64,000 nucleotides of DNA from Cunninghamia lanceolata (lineage: Eukaryota; Streptophyta; Pinopsida; Cupressales; Cupressaceae), in NCBI GenBank assembly GCA_027924645.1, contig BSBN01000233.1, forward strand, positions 12,728,501 through 12,792,500, read 5' to 3'. Below the pieces are notes generated by a model. The model did no database searches and had not been told where the DNA came from. It was given only the letters and a program-made list of their open reading frames with translations. The position numbers and the translations under genes are program-made. Below, in pieces: positions 34,404-46,199 of this stretch. The number at the start of each line of letters is the position of its first letter. The stretch's first letter is position 1.

Positions 34404-35506
34404 ACACAATCCCTTCTATCGACCCAGGGAACTCAGCACGCGATCCCATGCACCTCCCTCCTCAAGAAAGACTTTTATTTAATTTCATACTTCCAAGAGG
34501 TTATTCCTTTTTAAATACTAACACACAATTCCGGCAACATTTAATTATTTTATAGCCGACCAAGCATATAGCATTTAATAAAGTTATAACATTACAACAA
34601 TCTATAATTGAACAACTATATTTTAATTTATTTTATTAATTTAGTTGTAAATCATAACTTACAATTATTATATTTATTTAAATATTTATTGCAAATAATA
34701 TTATATTAAATAATACAAAACCTCTTACAATCTTTATTTAACAATAATACTTCTATTAAAATAATAATTTATTTACAACAATAATCAACAATTATCGACT
34801 CAATATTATCTTTTACAACTACATTTAATTATCAACATTATACTTTTCGTAATATAATTCTAATAAAAGCACAATGACACCTTACACACTTAGACACTTT
34901 CTAACCTAGTTAGACTCCAAGGTGCAATATTACCTGTCTGCAAATCATGATCGAATGACAGACAAAGACCAAAAGGATAAACTGACAACCAGACCACACT
35001 GACTTGGGACCTCATGTTAACTCCAAACAACTAATCCATTGGCGAAGGCACGCTCAGACCTGTAAACAGGTGGAGTCGATGCCTAGTACCTGCATTCCTG
35101 CAACAACGCACGGTTAAGCATTCAAGATATACATCCACATACAGTCCTATAGTGAATGGAAATCGCAGTGGTGTAGGGTACTCGAGAGTGAGTAATGCAA
35201 CACTGTTCCATTCACGTCTATGTATAAACGATTAACAAGGTATCTGATATTAATCAACAACATAAAACATTCAATCCTCTTACAAACCAATATCGCAATT
35301 AACATCAAACATCTGTAACATCTAGTTTATTTATCAACTTCTAAAGCATAAAATAACAGAATCCAACATCAACAATCATTACTATACTGATTAGGTCCAT
35401 AATGACATAACAAGATAACAAGAGATCCATCAAGTACGGTCTAAGACACTATCATAAAGTCTAAGCAAACATCAATCTGATGGACGACGAGATGAGGGGC
35501 ACTACA

Positions 35507-35511
35507 ACCTG
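35507..35511. repeat. Target-site duplication ACCTG (right)
   Basis: Exact match to 24192-24196, right after the CA ending the element. Confidence 0.92.
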
Positions 35512-35739
35512 CACTCATAAATGCAACAAATATCTGCATCTGCATATGTAAAAATGGTCACTGAAACGTCCTGTCGCCAAAGCATTCAAATCTAGATCCA
35601 AATTTTGAAAGTGAAAATATTCTTCATAAATCCCGCCAGATGAAAGAGGACGCAAAAATAAGTACTTTTACCTTTTGAAGCATGTTGAAATTTGCTAGGA
35701 TGAGGGAGATATGGGCAGTCAAAGCCACGGTCAAACTAC

Positions 35740-36880
35740 ATCTGTATATCGCTTTGCATACACGACTTAAATTGCCATCTGAATGACCCTTTGAATCTGC
35801 CTTTGAATACGCGACTGCTTTGCATGTATCGGGTTATCGGGGCGACCTCCAGCTGAGTCATCGATATGCTAAGTCTTGCCGAAATGTTCATTGTATTTGA
35901 TTTTGCATTCGGCACTTTAAACAGCTTTTGAAATCGCCTTTGTATATTCATTTGTATATGCATTTGAATTGGCCTTTGGATTGGCTTTGTATGTATGCAC
36001 CTACCACGTGTCAACACCTGATTTGCCGCTAAGCTGAAACTAAGAAGCATCGCTGAACATCTACATCCTCCTTATCGGCCGTCAGAAAGACTTTAAACTG
36101 AGTCACCGATTGCACTAAGTCTTGCCAAAATCCCCTGTATGTGCTTTTGTATATCTTCTTGTATGTATGCACCTTTTGACCTTGTATATGCAAATATACA
36201 ATGCGGACCCCAAAATGATTATCCGCTGCATTTGATTTCCCAGCGGGTCCAGATTGTATATTTTCCCTTTGTATATTTTTTTTGTATATGCGATTATACA
36301 ATGCGAATATACAAGCAGAACATACAATCAGTCGCACTTGTACCTACAAACAATGCATTTGACTTTTGTATATTGCATTGTATATTTTTTCGGGTCCAGG
36401 ATTTCCACCTTAGGTTTGCATATGCCAATGTACAATGCGATTGTATGTGCAAAAATACAAGTGCATATACATACAATTGGTGGATCCCAGGGTTTGTATC
36501 TTTTCCTTGTATATCGCATATACATATTTCCCTTGTATCGTTGCCTTGTATATCGCATATACAATGCGACTTGTATATGAGATACAATCGCCTTTGCACA
36601 AAAGCGGACTCCAACTTTTGTAAAGTTAAATGAAATTAACATCGGGTCCGGCCTTTGTATCTCCCCCTTTGTATGTTTAAATGCATCGGCTGTCGGGGAG
36701 AATTTGAGCTGAGTCACCGATATGCAAAGTCTCACCGAAGATCCTTTGTATGTCTGCCCCTTGTATATTTCATCGGCCATCGGAGAGAATATGAGTTGAG
36801 CCGCCGATGCACATGTCACGCCAATTCATATGGCCTTTGTATATACAAAATACATACAACAAATATATACAAAGGACCTG
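35740..36880. repeat. TTTGTATATGC-rich repeat field with a diverged ~57 bp unit
   Basis: The words CTTTGTATATGC, TTGTATATCGCATATAC and ATACAATGCG recur dozens of times in both orientations, giving many small palindromes. Embedded are four diverged copies of a 50-58 bp unit, ATCGGCCGTCGGGGAGAA, then GAGCTGAGTCACCGATATGC, then AAGTCTTGCCGAA. They lie at about 35827-35884, 36074-36128, 36683-36740 and 36771-36823. Overlapping open frames on both strands here are translations of the repeat, with Tyr/Cys/Ile-rich text, and are not genes. Confidence 0.7.
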
Positions 36881-37377
36881 ATGCATAGGAACATTGCACA
36901 TGACCAAGATACAAGGAAAAATGTATCTGCGATAGAAAGCACTTGAAGACAAAAGATTTCAGTTTTTTTTTTTTTGGTTTTCTGCAAGGATTTTTCAAGC
37001 AAGATTTTGGAATTTTTGGCAAGGCATAGCATGAGTATTTGAAGGATTTAAGCCTTGTAGGGTCATTTTCTAAAGGATTTTCAAGGAAAATACAAGGTGA
37101 ACTATTTAACTCTGGACAGAGGAAAATAGGTCAACAAGACCAAGACACCTAGAGACATCTATATTTTATACATTACCTAGATTTTATACATTATTCTCAG
37201 GATCAACTTCATCCATCACTTAGGTCTAACCCCATGAAGCATAACGTGATGATGTAAAAATGTGTATATGAGTAAAAGTGTAGCAGGAAATAAAAAAAGA
37301 CAAACCTTACAATTTAATGTACATACTTACAACTCAATGTAACACGACTTTACAAAATCAATGTGAATACTTACAAA

Positions 37378-40300
37378 TTAATCCAATGAACCATCCAGGT
37401 GTGCTCTACTCTTTATTGTGTCAAGTATTGCTTCATGGTCAGACTCACGCACCTTCCACAAGATTTTGTTCAAAGGTCTACCCCGATACTGTATCAAATA
37501 AAAATTGGATGCTACGATAAGGTTCAAGTAATGAAGAATCTTCCAATGCATGTCAAAGTCCTGAAATAGCCAAACATTAACACTCTTATGTGGGTACCTT
37601 CTAAGCCATGTTCCAATAATAACCACTGAGCCTGTAGGGTATTCGATGTTTTCTCCATTTGTAACTGGTGCCTCTAATTTCTTTTTAGCCTCAACACAAT
37701 GACATAAGTAATAATCTATTCCCTCTTCATTATCTTCATCTGCAATAACTGCATATACGTGCCCTACATTGATATGTGTAGCAAATTAGATGAAATTAGT
37801 CAACATTACAAAAACACTACAAAGTAAGATGACACTAGGAATTTCAAAAACTATGCAAATAGATATATTACCTGGTTGAACTAGATCTGATATGTGGTCA
37901 AAGTCAACTGATGATTCTATTTGTGTTAGTTCCTGTGCCGTCGGGGGTCGATACGTGTTAAGTGGGCTAAGATAACTTAACTACCATTCGTCAACCCACT
38001 CCTTTGACTCGCACTCATCCCAGGCTTGAATTGTACAGGAAGAACAAAAGCATGACATCTTTCGCATACGGATACTCCATGAACCTGCAATTGAGCTTCT
38101 GAAAGAGTGCATCTCATTTGATCCCGTTAATGTACAACAGTCTTCATATGGTGCAATGTTAGTATTATCTATCAACCAAAAAAATCTACAAATTGAAGAC
38201 TTACCTTCATTACTTGTACCCATGGAAGCATTACACCACTCAACAATTAATTTTGCATCTGTCAACTTTGCATTGTCTTTATACTTTAACTCTTCTCGTG
38301 CTATGGCTCTTTTGATACATGCTCCTGCACCATCATGCTCCCCCTTCCATGCCTGGCCTCACAAAAGTTCCACATATGCTGAATACCTGTAAAATTATGC
38401 CTCCTACTCAGCCAATAGAAATTTTGCGAGTTCTTGAATTGTGATGCATAATTATCCAACCATATGATATGTTGACTGAACGATATGCCTCTTCTAGCCA
38501 AATCATTGTAGAACACCTAAAAGCAACCTTGCATGAACTCTGTAGAATGCGTGCGATTATCACTAATATAGAAATTATACTCCCTTATCATCTTTTTGTC
38601 ATCCTCTGTAATATCATTCGCATGGATGAATGTGATGTGCACAAATATAGAAACCTATGTGGAGTTGTAATATTGTGATTGCACCTCACGCTGTGGCTGT
38701 AGACTGTAGTTCTCTGCAAAGTCAATGACTGTAACAATGCTACCAACCGGAAATATGTCCTTGCATAACTTGAATTGCATGGGCATGTCTTGCATACTCA
38801 TACACTATGCTGTCACAAAATATAGGCATAAACTGATACACTGGAATCTTTTCAATAACCAATTCACACCTCTTTGCTTCTTTACCATCTTTTGTATTGT
38901 ATGCCACTGTTTTATACTTTCCAAACTCTACTAGTTCGTTTCCAACCGCATGTGTTCTTTCCATATGTTCACATATTGACAAATGTTGCAAGCCACTGCA
39001 ATGATGACATGTGCCATCCAAGCATAATTTCTTGTAAAATATTTAACCTTCCTCTATTTCACATAAAATTCTTGATATGAAGTCTTTTGAAGATGGTGGG
39101 GCACGTATGGCACAACCTTGCAAAACATTGTTACTATGCATATCTAAACATATAGACCTATAAACATCAAAATGGTTAGAAAATTCAATATGTAATCTAC
39201 AACAAGTAGTGCATGTGTGATTTATCTTGACATAGAAAGGTTTTAGCATTTCAAAATATCTTTGATAAATTTTAATTTGAGAATACTTCTCTAGAAATTT
39301 GCCATAAAACTGCGTTTGAATCTGATCCAAAAAATGCTTTGGATGTGGCTCATGACTCTGACTATCAATTCTCCTTCTTACCACATCCATTTGTTTCGGA
39401 GATACCCTTGTGTAATTCTTCCAAAAGTCTTCAATTAGTGATCTCAATGCTTCAACAATTGGTTTAGCTTTTTGTGGTAGTCTTCTCGAGAATACCTATA
39501 ATTCATTGGCATTAGTGTCCTCAATTATTTGGCGTCTTCCAATGGCTCTTGATAAAGTTTTACTATTAATTCTCAATTCTTGACTCGTCTTTCTAATGAG
39601 ATAATCTTTCCTCGTTTGACTACTTACTATAGTCGATGTAATCACATGCCGTGTTGGATTACTATCTTTTGTGTGTGAGGTGTTACTCACACTCTCATAC
39701 GCACTCATTAGATTCTTGACAATAGATTTTTCACTTGAAGCCTCTGATGTTCTCAAGCCAAGAATTTTCATGATGGACCTATACTTTATACTTTGCATCA
39801 TTTCAAGGAATAGTTGACATCTTGCAGTCTCATTTAACTTTTCAAAGAAAAATTTCCAAATCTTATGAGCATATCTTCTACAAGTGCATTTTGGAATCTT
39901 ACCTTCCATTGGCTGCACAATATTCTCATCAATATCAATCAAATACTTTGGCTTTCTATGTAAAATTTTAGGTGGTGTTAAGTTAGCTAAATTCATCTCA
40001 ACATTAGGAATTTTATCAATATTTATATGAGATGGGCTACATGGCTTACCTTCGATCGAAGATGGAATAGATGACATACCTTGAGGTTGAGGTGGGAACG
40101 ATGGCGTACCTCCTTTATCACATGTGAGTGATGATGTACTCTCAACTTGAGATGTGGTAGATGGTGTCCTTACATGTTGACTTGTGGTAGAGGACGTGTC
40201 TCCAACTATGGTATTCAAATCTCTCGTAGCGCGAAATTTTTGCATTCGTTCTCTTTGTGCCACCAATACCATATCTCTTTGTGATGGTTGTGGTTCCTCT

Positions 40301-40434
40301 TCAATTGACATGTCTTCATTTATCGTGTCCAATTTCTTCTTCTCATGAATTTCCCTCATAGCCACTGCTTTCTTTGCATTCTTAGCTTCTCTGTCTTCCT
40401 GTGTTGGTTTAATTCTTGATCGTTTCCTTGGCAT
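37378..40434 (-). pseudogene. DDE-type transposase-like gene, decayed, with one recognisable intron
   Basis: This reads from MPRKRSRIKPTQ at 40434 as a 312-codon basic Ser/Thr-rich N-terminal frame. It contains a CTCRRYAHKIWKFFFEKL block near residue 190. Further frames continue downstream. 39447-39043 holds a PFYVKINHTCTTC pair of Cys. 38740-38520, read through two TAG stops, gives DFAENYSLQPQREVQSQYY and YNFYISDNRTHSTEF. 38516-38301 holds IIWLDNYASQFKNSQNFYWL then an HGRG/EHDGAGA block across a frameshift. 38265-37981 ends in a SCFCSSC cluster. An intron is clear at 37871-37764 (CAG/GTAATA...TGTAG), after which the frame resumes with HVYAVIADEDNEEGIDYY and ends near 37378. The Asp-rich blocks and HGKGEHDGAG motif are those of a widespread eukaryotic transposase-like family whose name I cannot give with certainty. 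Stops and frameshifts make it a pseudogene. Confidence 0.7.
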
Positions 40435-40440
40435 GACAGA

Positions 40441-41770
40441 GAATTTGTCTGTAGCATGATAAAGAGACCAATATTAGTTCCCAATAAATGAATCCATACA
40501 AATAACTAAAATATATGTCATTCAACCCTTCATAGTAAATGTACATACAATCATCATGTAAAAGAGTAAATGTCACTCAACCAAAATAGGTACAAAGCAT
40601 ACAAAGCAAATTATTGCAGCCATGAAAATAGTACATGGGACTTCATGCTTAAAAAGGTTGAGGCAGACCCAATTTGACATGTTTGTTGTTACTAGGGCCA
40701 CTAGGATTTGGAATTGAGGTGGTGTTTTGTTGGTACTAGGGATAGTAGGATTTGGGTGGCTTGTGAAGGAATAGACAATAATTGTTGTGTCATGTGCATG
40801 TACAAATCATCATGAATAGGTGCATAAGGAATGTCCTAGCCCAAGATATGTGCATACAAATCATCATGTCATGTGCATACTTGTATGATCTTGGCACCTA
40901 TTCATTTGTATTTTAACTTGTTAATATGACAAGATAATAGTGGGATTGTATTTTTATTATGTTGTAAGGATTTATTCTTGTATAGTTTGACATCATGGTA
41001 TGTTAAGGTCTATTTATTACACATAATTATTAAAGAGCCCAAGTGTAGAAAATATACATGGCATCAAGTGAGATTGTAGGCTGCTTTCTTGATTGGGAAT
41101 GTGTCTATTTTAATCATGTATGATAAAGCATGATAAAGTAATTCAAATAGAATTAAGAAAAATGTAAAGAACATGCATGTAAAGACTTGACATACCTAAA
41201 AAATGAAGATTTGAATGGAGAGATTACCTAATTATGTAGTGTTTTTTCTTCTTGCATCAAACTCCTCAACAATTTGAGTTTTTCACCACTTGCTTCCTTT
41301 TCAATGTTAAATTGAATAACACTCAAATATAGTTACTAACAATAATACTATTAACCGATCTATAATGTTAAATTCCTAAAATTAAATCACAATTAACATT
41401 GCAACACTACAAAAATTAAAACTTGAATATATATATCAAACTTGGTGTGAAAACTATGTTATTTCCTCTTTCTCAAGTTGGCAAAGCAGAAAAGATGGTG
41501 TAAAGATCATGCACAGGTGGTAGAATGTGTAAAATGTGCATGTGAAATTCCCAACAGCATGAAAGCACTTCTTTTTTGTCAGAGCACGCACATAATCAAC
41601 ATAAAAATAAAGCATGTGGGCCAACGCGCTCACGTTTTGTCCTGCTATAGATTGATCCATAAATATTTGTGCGTATCTCACCTTTACAATATCTCACCTC
41701 TAGTTCCATCAACTCATGTTCTATATCTCACTTATCTCTCCCCCTCACCTCTCTACCTCTCTATGTCTCT
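40441..41770. other. No gene recognised
   Basis: AT-rich sequence upstream of the transposase-like gene. No terminal inverted repeat for that element was found here. A short plus-strand frame (41478-41819) runs into the telomere-like array and is not supported. Confidence 0.5.
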
Positions 41771-41779
41771 TAGTCGCTC

Positions 41780-44275
41780 CTTGTCTACCTCAACCTTAAA
41801 CCTTATCCCTAAACCCTAATCCCTTAACCCTCAAGTCTAATCCCTCATCCCTAAACCCTAAACACTATCCCTATGCCTAAACCCTCAACAGGCTCGATAC
41901 TATACCTTAAAACCTAATCCCTTATCCCTAAACCCTCCAACCCTATCCCTAATCCTTATACCCTCAACACTCTACTTTAACCCTAATCCCTCGACCCTCA
42001 ACCCTATCCCGAAACCCTCAACCCTCGAACCTCAATGTACTCAACCCTCAACATCAAACCCTAATCCCTCAACCCTCAACGTCAAATCATAATCCCCTAA
42101 CCCTTAACTCTAATCCCTCAACCCTAAACCCTATCCCTAAACCCTAAACACTATCCCTATTCCTAAACCCACAATGGGCTCGATACTATACCTTAAACCC
42201 TAATCCCTTATCCCTAAACCCTCCAACCCTATCCCTAATCCTTATACCCTCGACACTCTACTTTAACCCTAATCCCTCGACCCTCAACCCTATCCCTAAA
42301 CCCTCCACCCTCAAACCTCAACCCTCAACCCTCAACGTCAAACCCTAATCCCTCAACCCTTAACTCTAATCCCTCGACCCTCAACCCTATCCCTAAACCC
42401 TAAAACCTAAAGCCTCAACCCTCAACCCTCAACGTCAAATCCTAATCCCTCAACCCTTCACTCTAATCCCTCAACCCTAAACCCTATCCCTAAACCCTCA
42501 ACACTATACCTTAAACCCTAATCCCTCAACCCTTAACCCTAAACCTTATCCCTAAACCCTAATACCTCAACCCTCAACCCTAATCCGTCATCCCTCAACT
42601 CTAATCCCTCATCCCTAAACCCTAAATGCTATCCCTATTCCTAAACCCTCAACGGGCTCGATACTATACCTTAAACCCTAATCCCTTATCCCTAAACCCT
42701 CCAACCCTATCCCTAATCCTTATACCCTCGACACTCTACTTTAACCCTAATCCCTCGACCCTCAACCCTATCCCTCAACCCTCAACCCTCGAACCTCAAT
42801 GTACTCAACCCTCAACGTCAAACCCTAATCCCTCAACCCTTAAATTTGATCCCTCGACCCTCAACCCTATCCCTAAACCCTAAACCCTAAAGCCTAAACC
42901 CTCAACCCTCAACGTCAAATCTTAATCCCTCAACCCTTAACTCTAATCCCTCAACCTTAAACCCTATCCCTAAACCCTAAACACTATCCCTATTCCTAAA
43001 CCCTCAACATGCTCGATACTATACCTTAAACCGTAATCCCTTATCCCTAAACCCTCCAACCCTATCTCTAATCCTTATACCCTCGACACTCTACTTTAAC
43101 CCTAATCCCTCGACCCTCAACCCTATCCCTAAACCCTCAACCCTCGAATCTCAACCCTCAACCCTCAACGTCAAACCCTAATCCCTCAACCCTTAACTCT
43201 AATCCCTCAAACCTTAACCCTATCCCTAAACCCTAAAGCCTCAACCCTCAATGTCAAATTATAATCGCTCAACCCTTCACTCTAATCCCTCAACCCTAAA
43301 TCCTATCCCTAAACCCTCAACAATATACCTTAAACTCTAATTCCTCAACCCTCAACCCTAAACCTTATCCCTAAACCCTAATCCCTCAACCCTCAACCCT
43401 AATCCGTCATCCCACACTCTCTAATTCCTTATCCCTAAACCCTAAATGCTATCCCTATTCCTAAACCTTCAATGGGCTCGATACTATACCTTAAACCCTA
43501 ATCCCTTATCCCTAAACCCTCCAACCCTATCCCTAATCCTTATACCCTCGACACTCTATTTTAACCCTAATCCCTCGACCCTCAACCCTATCCTGAAACC
43601 CTCAACCCTCAAACCTCAATGTACTCAACCCTCAATGTCAAACCCTAATCCCTCAACCCTTAACTCTGATCCCTCGACCCTTAACCCTTAAGATTTGAAC
43701 CCTAAAACCTATCCCTACACGCTCGACACTTGACACTATATCTTAAACCCTAATCCCTTAACCCTCATCCCTAAAGCCTCAACCCTAAATCCTTAAACTT
43801 TAAACCCTAAACCCTATCCCTAATCCCTCTACCCTCGACACTCTTCTTTAACCCTTATCCCTTGACCATCAACCCTATCCCTAAACCCTAAACCCTCAAC
43901 CCTCAACCCTCAACTCTCAACATTAAACCCTAATTCATCAACCCTAAACCCTAATCCCTCAAACCTAAACCCTATCCCTAAACCATCAACCCTCAACACT
44001 ATACCTTAAACCCAAATCCCTATCCCTCAACCCTTAAACCTTAAAACTTAAACCCTATCCCTACACCCTCAACACTTGACACTATATCTTAAGCCTTAAA
44101 CCCTCATCCCTAAAGCCTCAACCCTCAATCCTTAAACCTTCAACCCTAAACCCTATCCCTAATCCCTCTACCCTCAACACTCTAACCCTAATCTCAACAT
44201 TAAACATTAATTTGTCAACCCTAAACCCTAATCCGTCAACCCTAAACCCTCAACCATCAACACTATACTTCCTCA
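41780..44275. repeat. Degenerate telomere-like (CCCTAAA) array with higher-order units
   Basis: About 2.5 kb of variants of CCCTAAA, CCCTAAT and CCCTCAA with the C-rich strand on plus. Superimposed is a longer unit that includes GGCTCGATACTATACCTTAA and CCCTCGACACTCTACTTTAA. The GCTCGATAC word recurs at about 41892, 42178, 42656, 43011 and 43476. Alternate spacings sum to roughly 820-833 bp, suggesting a two-part higher-order repeat. Being internal and degenerate, it is an interstitial telomere-like block, not a chromosome end. Open frames in it (for example 42626-42883) are artefacts of the repeat. Confidence 0.85.
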
Positions 44276-45592
44276 AGTTGTCCACCCCGCACTTAGGGGA
44301 GGTATATTGTTATGAAATAGGCAAATAATCTCCCATTGTTTACTGGCTCTATCCACAAGAACTACTAAACTTTTTTCTCTTGGTAATTGTAGAGGATATT
44401 CACCTATTTTTGGCAACTCCTGCATTCCCAAACCATAACAAAAACTAAGTTATTTTAATTGCATTGATTTAATACTCTACTATATTAAAGCTTAGCATTC
44501 ACACAAATGCAGATGTTCATATTATAGAAGACTACATTATATTAGACTACTAGAGATCCCTCAGAAAAATGTAATAACAAAACTGCTTTGCCTTATGTTA
44601 GCTTACAATTAAACCCATTCTTTTTGACACTCTTCTCTTAATAATGTAAGAGTAATAAGAATAGAAGGCAAAGAATTTGATCTTACTAGTATGCATGGTC
44701 AGTTTACATTCTGTGACTTCATTTTCATTGAATAAAAAGGTAAATATCTGATTTTAAAGGTGGGGTAGAGTTCACTGTCATGTGCTTTTCTAGATGATAG
44801 GGTCCATAATGTCTAGTGTTCTGCAAAGAAAGGCTTGTAACATAATTAAGTTTTTGTTATACCAATCCTCTAGGTAAAGCTACAATTCAAATGCTTGCTG
44901 TGAAAGTTGAAATAAATTAAATTAGACTTACAATTTTGATTTTCTTCCATTGCTTCAACAACATCATTGTTTTCTTCATTAGAAACCAATTCAAGATCAA
45001 CAATTTGCTGCCCATTGGTTGACTTGAATTGCATCCTCTGTTAGAAGAAGGGCATTTTTTATCTGTATCAATGTTGGTATTCATAAGCTGAAGAGCATTG
45101 ATATTTTTTACACACCTTGTTCTTTGAAATATATTAACCTTAAAATTTGACTTGGATATGTACTTGAACACAACGAAATCTCCAATCTTTAGCCCATGAT
45201 GATTCACAAATTTTCCCAACCCTGCCTAAATTCTAGTTTATTTATGATACCCCTTAATTGTACATCCCACTCTTGCCCACCTGGGCCTTGAAGAAGGAGG
45301 CACGCCCATTAAACCAACTCATTCGACAACTTGTTGCCCATCGGTTGACTTGAACTCCATACTCTGTTAGAAGAAGGACATCTTTTATCTGTATCAATGT
45401 TGGTATTCATAAGCTGAAGAGCATTGATGTTTTTCACACACCCTATTCTTTGAAATATCTTAACCTTCAATTAAGACTTGGATATGTACTTGAACACAAC
45501 AAAATCTCTAATATCTAGCCCGTGATGATTCACAAAATTTTCCCAACCCTTCCTAAATTCCAATTTATTTATGGTACCCCTTAATTATACAT
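44276..45592 (-). pseudogene. B3 DNA-binding-domain gene fragment, locally duplicated
   Basis: The minus strand carries pieces of a plant B3 (REM-like) protein. C-terminal B3 half: FVNHHGLKIGDFVVFKY followed by an IFQRTRC word (45219-45100). A diverged second copy with GWENFVNHHGL lies at about 45590-45317. The two match with a 326 bp offset, a tandem duplication. Further downstream in sense, about 44430-44281, lies the N-terminal half of another B3 domain: LPKIGEYPLQLPREKSLVV, then ASKQWEIICLFHN, then PPLSAGW. It is preceded by a plausible splice acceptor (TGCAG/GAG). The order C-half then N-half fits a multi-B3 gene with introns. The fragment stops at the telomere-like array on both sides. 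A one-base frameshift at GW-EKF in copy A and a stop in copy B show it is dead. Confidence 0.7.
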
Positions 45593-46020
45593 CCCTAAAC
45601 CTTAAACCCTAATCCCTTAACCCTAAACCCTAATCCCTAGTCCCTAAACCCTAAACCTTAATCTCTAATTATAATTTATGGTACCCTAATCCCTAAACCC
45701 TAAACCATAAACCCTATACCTAAATCCTCAACCCTCAACACTTAAACCTTAAATCCTAAACCTTATCCCTAAATCCTCAACCCTTAAACTATACCTTAAA
45801 CCCTAATTCCTCAACCCTAAACTTTCAACCCTGAACCCTATCCCTAATCCCTCTACCCTCAACCCTAATCCTGCGACCCTCAACCCTAAACGCTATCCCT
45901 AAAGCCTCAACCCTAAACACTAATCCCTCAAGGTCCTAAACTCTAATCCATTATCCCTAAACTCTAAATCCTATCGCTAAACCCTCAACCCTCAACCTTA
46001 AACCTTAATCACTCAATCCT
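45593..46020. repeat. Degenerate telomere-like array, second block
   Basis: A continuation of the CCCTAAA/CCCTCAA variants beyond the B3 fragment, on the same strand as the first block. It ends near AATCCTTGTCCACCCC at 46014-46030. Confidence 0.85.
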
Positions 46021-46083
46021 TGTCCACCCCTCTCCTCCCCTATCTGGCTCACCCCCATCTCTACCCTCCTCTACCCTCGACAC

Positions 46084-46172
46084 TATACATACATACATAT
46101 ATGCATACATAGATACATACTTACATATAGGCATACACACATACATACATACATATAGGCATACATACATGA
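46084..46172. repeat. (CATA)n imperfect microsatellite
   Basis: ACATACATACATATATGCATACATAG-type repeats with several single-base variants, directly after the telomere-like block. Confidence 0.9.
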
Positions 46173-46199
46173 TTAATAACCTGGAACATAAAAAAATTT

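Larger units (their letters stand above)
24197..35506 (-). mobile_element. LTR retrotransposon 3: giant LTRs, 0.4 kb interior, captured ataxin-2-like gene
   Basis: The element is 11310 bp, flanked by a perfect ACCTG duplication. Two almost identical direct repeats (5431 and 5480 bp) start TGTAACGCCC and end GGGGCACTACA, that is TG...CA. The 399 bp between them carries, on the minus strand, a primer site one base off the initiator-Met consensus, a retropepsin fragment and a polypurine tract. These pieces make it an LTR retrotransposon of Ty3/gypsy type rather than a plain tandem duplication. It has no gag, RT, RNase H or integrase, so it must be mobilised by another element. Each LTR contains a minus-strand TATA box and the 5' coding part of an ataxin-2-like host gene. 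High LTR identity points to a comparatively recent insertion. Confidence 0.92.
30027..35506 (-). repeat. Element 3, right giant LTR (5' LTR in element sense)
   Basis: 5480 bp. It is the same as 24197-29627 apart from scattered substitutions, (CTTGA)4 instead of 6, and an AAT expansion. As the 5' LTR it would supply the promoter and the first part of the RNA, including the captured ORF. Confidence 0.92.

Noticed and set aside
24197..35506. Tandem segmental duplication of a host locus
   Set aside because: TG...CA ends, a 5 bp flanking duplication, a primer site, a polypurine tract and a retropepsin piece between the copies all fit an LTR retrotransposon instead.
36029..36819. Overlapping 100-160-codon frames on both strands
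   Set aside because: All come from the TTTGTATATGC repeat field; frames overlap on both strands and have no domain signature.
42626..43691. Pro/Asn/Leu-rich open frames as proteins
   Set aside because: They are translations of the CCCTAAA-type repeat with no coding character.
41780..46020. True chromosome end
   Set aside because: The array is degenerate, interrupted by a gene fragment and followed by 18 kb of ordinary sequence; it is interstitial.
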